From: JBDTMT01 sp039934135
GTDB taxonomy: Bacteria; Desulfobacterota; Binatia; HRBIN30; CADEER01
DNA length: 9,020 nt
Reading direction: 5' to 3'
Assembly: GCA_039934135.1 (NCBI GenBank)
Contig: JBDTMT010000236.1
Location: forward strand, 1-9,020
In this document: in pieces, positions 5,880-9,020 of the stretch
Layout: the number at the start of each line of letters is the position of its first letter
How positions within the stretch are numbered: the first letter of the stretch is position 1
Program-made: the position numbers and the translations under genes
Notes under the pieces: model-generated
The model's input: only the letters and a program-made list of their open reading frames with translations
Told to the model about the DNA's origin: nothing
The model's database searches: none

Positions 5880-7595
5880 ATGCGCATCCTGTTTGTCGCG
5901 CTCGGCACCGAGCAGCTCAACATCAGCTTGCTCGCGTCGATCCTGCGCCGCGCCGGCCACGATGTCGGCCTGGCCTTCTCGCGCCACCTGTTCGACGACC
6001 GCGACCAGCTCTCGATGCCTGGCATTGCGCGCTATTTCAGCGACGACGACGACGTGGTCGAACAGGCGGCGCGCTTCCGGCCCGATGTCGTCTGCTATTC
6101 CGCGCTGACCGTGACCTATCGCTGGCTGATAGAAGTGGCGCAGACTATCAAGGACCGCTGCGGCGCCGTCAGCATCTTCGGCGGCGTACACGCCTCCGCC
6201 GTGCCGGCCCTGGTTCTGGAGGAACCCGTCGTCGACTACGTGTGTGTCGGCGAGGGCGACTTTGCGCTGCCGATGCTGATCGCCGCGCTCGCCGAGGGAC
6301 GGCGCGATGCGGTGATTCCGAACATCGCCTTCCGCGGCCCCAACGGGCAGCTGATCAAGGGCGGGCAGATGCCTTTCGTGCAGGATCTCGACAGCCTGCC
6401 GCCGTTCGAGAAGGATCTGTGGCACGAGCACATTGCCGTCGATGCGGCCTATCTGACGATGTCGTCGCGCGGCTGCCCGTACCGCTGCACGTTCTGCTTC
6501 AACAACTTCTTCGCCAACCTGGGCGGCGCGCGCGCCACGTCGGGCAAGTACGTGCGGCAGCGCAGCGTCGACCATTTCATGGCCGAGCTGGTCAGCGCGA
6601 AACGCCGCTACGGTATCCGCTACGTGCACATCATCGACGACATCTTCACGCTCGACACCGCCTGGCTGCAGGAGTTCGCACGCCGCTATCGGCGCGAAAT
6701 CAACGTGCCCTTCCAATGCCTGTCGCATGCGCACTTTCTCGACGCGGAACGCGTCCAGGCGCTCGGGGAGGCCGGCTGCGTATGGGTGCAGATCGGCGTG
6801 CAGTCCGCCGACGAGGAGTACAAGAAGTCGACCTTGCGCCGGCCCGACAAGAGCGCCCGCATTTCACAGGTACTCGACCTCCTGCACCGGGCGAAGATCG
6901 GCGTGAAGACCGATCACATCTTCGGCCTGCCCGGCGAAACGATCGACAGTCAGGATGTGGCGCTGCGCTTCTACGCCGAGCATCCCGGCCTGCGGCGCGT
7001 CGGCACCTACTGGCTGACCTACCTGCCCGGCACGCAGATCATCGACGAGGGGCTGCGCGCCGGCACCATCACGCAGGCTCAGGTGGATCGCATCAACCGC
7101 GGCGACACCGACTTCTGGCATCGCGAAGCCAACGTGATCGACCCGGCGATGCGCCGCCGCTACCTGGAATACGAAGCGCTGCTGCGGGTGATGGTCTACC
7201 TGCCGGCGTCGCTGCGCACGCGACTCACGGCGCGGCAGGTGCGCTGGCTGCCGGCCGGGCTGATGAAGCTGCTCGGACTGCTGATCTCGGTGACGGTTTC
7301 GGCAGCGCAACGCGATCCGGACCTGAACGCGTTCCTGGCCCGCTACCGGCACGGTCTGGTGAACCACGTGCGGCGGCGGCTGGGCCTGGCGTCGCGGCGC
7401 CGCTTTCCGCCCGGCGAGACGTCGCCGATGCGCGATAGCGCCTGGGATTCGTTGTTCGAGGCAACGCAGGCAAAGCTGCGCGCCGCGCCACTGCCGATCG
7501 AGACGCTCCCTCTGCCGGCAGCGGCGATACCGCCGCCGCCACCGGCCACCGCATTTGCGCCAGTGCCGGCCGCGGAGCTCACCGCGATGTCCTGA
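5880..7595 (+). CDS. B12-binding-domain radical SAM protein
   Basis: A 571-residue protein with an N-terminal cobalamin-binding-type Rossmann domain followed by a radical SAM domain. The first begins MRILFVALGTEQLNISLLAS and contains FGGVHAS (GGVHAS at 101-106) and VGEGD (123-127), the usual pattern of the B12-binding half in this class. The radical SAM motif is Cys199, Cys203 and Cys206 (RGCPYRCTFC). Later GVQSADEEYKKSTLRR and DHIFGLPGET are characteristic of the Elp3-like radical SAM fold. Such enzymes often methylate unactivated carbons or phosphorus, or rearrange rings; the substrate is not readable here. The C-terminal region has a hydrophobic stretch (LMKLLGLLISVTVSAA) that may associate with membrane, and a proline/alanine-rich tail with five consecutive prolines. 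The ATG at 5880 is chosen because the fold starts immediately there; an in-frame TTG at 5841 would add 13 residues. A TTGACA at 5815-5820 has no good -10 partner. Confidence 0.9.
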   Translation: MRILFVALGTEQLNISLLASILRRAGHDVGLAFSRHLFDDRDQLSMPGIARYFSDDDDVVEQAARFRPDVVCYSALTVTYRWLIEVAQTIKDRCGAVSIFGGVHASAVPALVLEEPVVDYVCVGEGDFALPMLIAALAEGRRDAVIPNIAFRGPNGQLIKGGQMPFVQDLDSLPPFEKDLWHEHIAVDAAYLTMSSRGCPYRCTFCFNNFFANLGGARATSGKYVRQRSVDHFMAELVSAKRRYGIRYVHIIDDIFTLDTAWLQEFARRYRREINVPFQCLSHAHFLDAERVQALGEAGCVWVQIGVQSADEEYKKSTLRRPDKSARISQVLDLLHRAKIGVKTDHIFGLPGETIDSQDVALRFYAEHPGLRRVGTYWLTYLPGTQIIDEGLRAGTITQAQVDRINRGDTDFWHREANVIDPAMRRRYLEYEALLRVMVYLPASLRTRLTARQVRWLPAGLMKLLGLLISVTVSAAQRDPDLNAFLARYRHGLVNHVRRRLGLASRRRFPPGETSPMRDSAWDSLFEATQAKLRAAPLPIETLPLPAAAIPPPPPATAFAPVPAAELTAMS

Positions 7596-7610
7596 CGGCG
7601 CGCCGCCGTC
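7594..7610 (+). terminator. Short GC hairpin at the end of the B12 radical SAM gene
   Basis: GACGGCG (7594-7600) and CGCCGTC (7604-7610) form a perfect 7-bp stem with a 3-base loop, overlapping the TGA stop at 7593-7595. No T-tract follows, so an intrinsic terminator is only possible. The rest of the 236-bp gap up to 7832 holds a second weaker hairpin (7680-7687 with 7702-7709) and no small gene I can support. Hairpins of this size occur by chance in such GC-rich DNA. Confidence 0.3.
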
Positions 7611-7831
7611 TAGCGCCCCGCGGTGCGGCGTCCGGGGTGAATCGCCGCCCCTGCACACGCAGACATCGCTGTCTCGCCCGCACTGTGCAGCGCTTCGCCG
7701 CCGCAGTGCCTTGCTAGCCCCAGAGGGCGTTGATAGCCGTACGGCCGCGGAACTTCTGGGCCTCCGCGCACTCAACTTTGGGCTCCCCGAGCGACAGCGC
7801 TGCAAACATTCTCGACGCGCGCGGCGCGCGG

Positions 7832-9020
7832 ATGGTGCTCCTCGCGGCGATCGCGCTCTTCGTCGTCCAGGGCTGGATCTACGCCGGTGCGCAATTCTCC
7901 TGGCACGAGGAGATCGCCACCCACGCGGTGCCGGCGCCGCTGCAATTGATCATCGACCACGGCGTCGCACGGGTGGTCGACGCCTGCGCCAGCGGTGACT
8001 GGATCGCGTATACCGGTCCGCGCCCGCAGGTGGTGCTCTGCGCCGGTGGTCTGGCGTGGCCGATCATGGTCACGCCCTACATCGGTGGGCCGCCGTACTG
8101 GCCGCTGCAACTGCTGCGCCCGCTGCATCACGGCGACCCCATCGCCATGCGGCGGGCGGCGTTGCTGTTCGGCGTGCTGGCGCTGTGGATCCTCTTCCGA
8201 CTCGTCGAACGGGTGGGCAACCCGACCTACGCCGCCGCCGTGGTGGCGGTCGCGGCGGTGCAGCCGGCCTTCATCGCCATCCACTCGTTGCTGGTGCTGT
8301 TCGAGCCGGTCCCGCCGCTGCTCATCGCCGGCGCCGCGCTGCTCATCGCCAACCGCCCCGATCCCAGCCGACCGCCGACGGCGGGGCGCGCCGCGGCAGC
8401 GGGGGCGCTGGCCGGACTGGCGGTGCTGGCGAACGTCAAAGGCGCCGTGGTCGGCCTGCCGATCCTGGCCTTCGCGCTATTCGAAAGCGCGAGCCTGCGC
8501 CGCACATCCGGCCGCGCCTGGCTCGCCGCCGCGGTCGCGGCGCTGATCATGCTCGCGCCGATGATCGTCTTCGGGTTGGCCGATCCGCAGGGGCGTTTCA
8601 GCCACGAGGTGAGCCGGCGCCTGGCCATCGCCGCCGCGCGCCTCGACCCGCGCCTGCTGCTGGCCGAAGTGTTCAACTCCTTCATCTTTGCGGCGGACTT
8701 CGGGTTCTATTTCGATCTCGCCATCGGCGGCGACGGCGGGTTGCGGCCGCCGCTGTTGTTGGTCGCCGCATTCGCCTTCGCCAACTCGGTCTTCGCGTTC
8801 GGCCGCGCCCTGCTGCGCAAGACGCACGACCCGGTCGCCGCCGCGTGTGGCGGATTGCAGCTGTTCTACGTGCTGTTCGTCTGTCTGGCCTACAACCAGA
8901 CGCCGGGCGGAAACTATTCGCCGATCATCTACGCCCAAGCGGTGTCCATGGGCTGCGCGATCATCGCCGTCGGACGCGCCGCGGCGCGCCGGGCCGGCCG
9001 GCCGCGCCTCGGCATCGCGG
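7832..9020 (+). CDS. Polytopic membrane protein, GT39/ArnT-like (GT-C) glycosyltransferase (partial)
   Basis: An open frame running off the window; 396 residues are visible. The pattern fits GT-C enzymes, which use polyprenyl-phosphate sugars on the outer face of the cytoplasmic membrane. There is an N-terminal membrane helix (MVLLAAIALFVVQGWIYAG), then a first external loop with acidic residues (Glu26, Glu27 in SWHEE) where GT-C enzymes carry their catalytic acid. RRAALLFG at 107-114 leads into a helix, followed by AAAVVAVAAVQPAFIAIHS (134-152) and a GLAVLANVKGAVVGLP segment. This order of Arg-flanked helix, a helix ending in P-F, and G-L-x-x-L-x-x-K is typical of GT39-like proteins. More hydrophobic segments follow toward the window end. 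The ATG at 7832 is the first in frame; TTG at 7730 and 7778 are alternatives, and no clear ribosome site is seen. The GT2 enzyme at 1935 could supply its donor. The glycosyl acceptor is unknown, and the family call is by pattern only. Confidence 0.7.
   Translation, partial: MVLLAAIALFVVQGWIYAGAQFSWHEEIATHAVPAPLQLIIDHGVARVVDACASGDWIAYTGPRPQVVLCAGGLAWPIMVTPYIGGPPYWPLQLLRPLHHGDPIAMRRAALLFGVLALWILFRLVERVGNPTYAAAVVAVAAVQPAFIAIHSLLVLFEPVPPLLIAGAALLIANRPDPSRPPTAGRAAAAGALAGLAVLANVKGAVVGLPILAFALFESASLRRTSGRAWLAAAVAALIMLAPMIVFGLADPQGRFSHEVSRRLAIAAARLDPRLLLAEVFNSFIFAADFGFYFDLAIGGDGGLRPPLLLVAAFAFANSVFAFGRALLRKTHDPVAAACGGLQLFYVLFVCLAYNQTPGGNYSPIIYAQAVSMGCAIIAVGRAAARRAGRPRLGIA

Noticed and set aside
7596..7831. 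Search for a small precursor-peptide gene in the gap before the membrane protein
   Set aside because: The only open frames are Arg/Pro-rich or lack a start with a ribosome site; no leader-core peptide pattern is visible.

Overview
The window is very GC-rich chromosomal DNA (about 70% G+C by eye), densely coding, with strongly G/C-ending codons. It has no rRNA, tRNA, CRISPR array, transposase or phage gene. The mix of radical SAM enzymes, JmjC/cupin_8 oxygenases and lipid-linked sugar enzymes, together with a long palindromic intergenic element, would fit an environmental high-GC bacterium, for example of the Deltaproteobacteria/Binatota/Rokubacteria type. That placement is a guess; nothing here fixes the taxonomy.

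Layout: (1) 1-33, probable last codons of an upstream plus-strand gene, overlapping the next start by ATGA. (2) 30-1745, a radical SAM domain fused to a class I SAM-dependent methyltransferase. (3) 1935-2705, a family 2 glycosyltransferase of the polyprenol-phosphate mannose/glucose synthase type. (4) 2756-3820, a second radical SAM enzyme with SPASM/twitch-like C-terminal cysteines. (5) A perfect 10-bp inverted repeat (3828-3870) at the convergent junction with (6) 3907-4686, a minus-strand JmjC/cupin_8 protein. (7) A divergent intergenic region holding a long nested palindrome (4781-4938). (8) 4962-5768, a second JmjC/cupin_8 protein, clearly a paralogue of the first. (9) 5880-7595, a B12-binding-domain radical SAM enzyme. 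(10) 7832 to the window end, an incomplete polytopic membrane protein resembling GT39/ArnT (GT-C) glycosyltransferases.

Taken together, three unrelated radical SAM enzymes, one methyltransferase domain, two Fe(II)/2-oxoglutarate-type oxygenases, a lipid-phosphate-sugar synthase and a possible lipid-sugar-using transferase lie in about 9 kb. This looks like a modification or biosynthesis locus for an unknown peptide, lipid or surface glycan. The GT2 enzyme could make the lipid-linked sugar used by the GT-C protein. The substrate of the radical SAM and JmjC enzymes cannot be read from the sequence, and I found no convincing RiPP precursor peptide in the intergenic gaps. Whether the locus is one pathway is inference: one gene is on the opposite strand and the intergenic gaps are 50 to 275 bp, so it is not a single tight operon.
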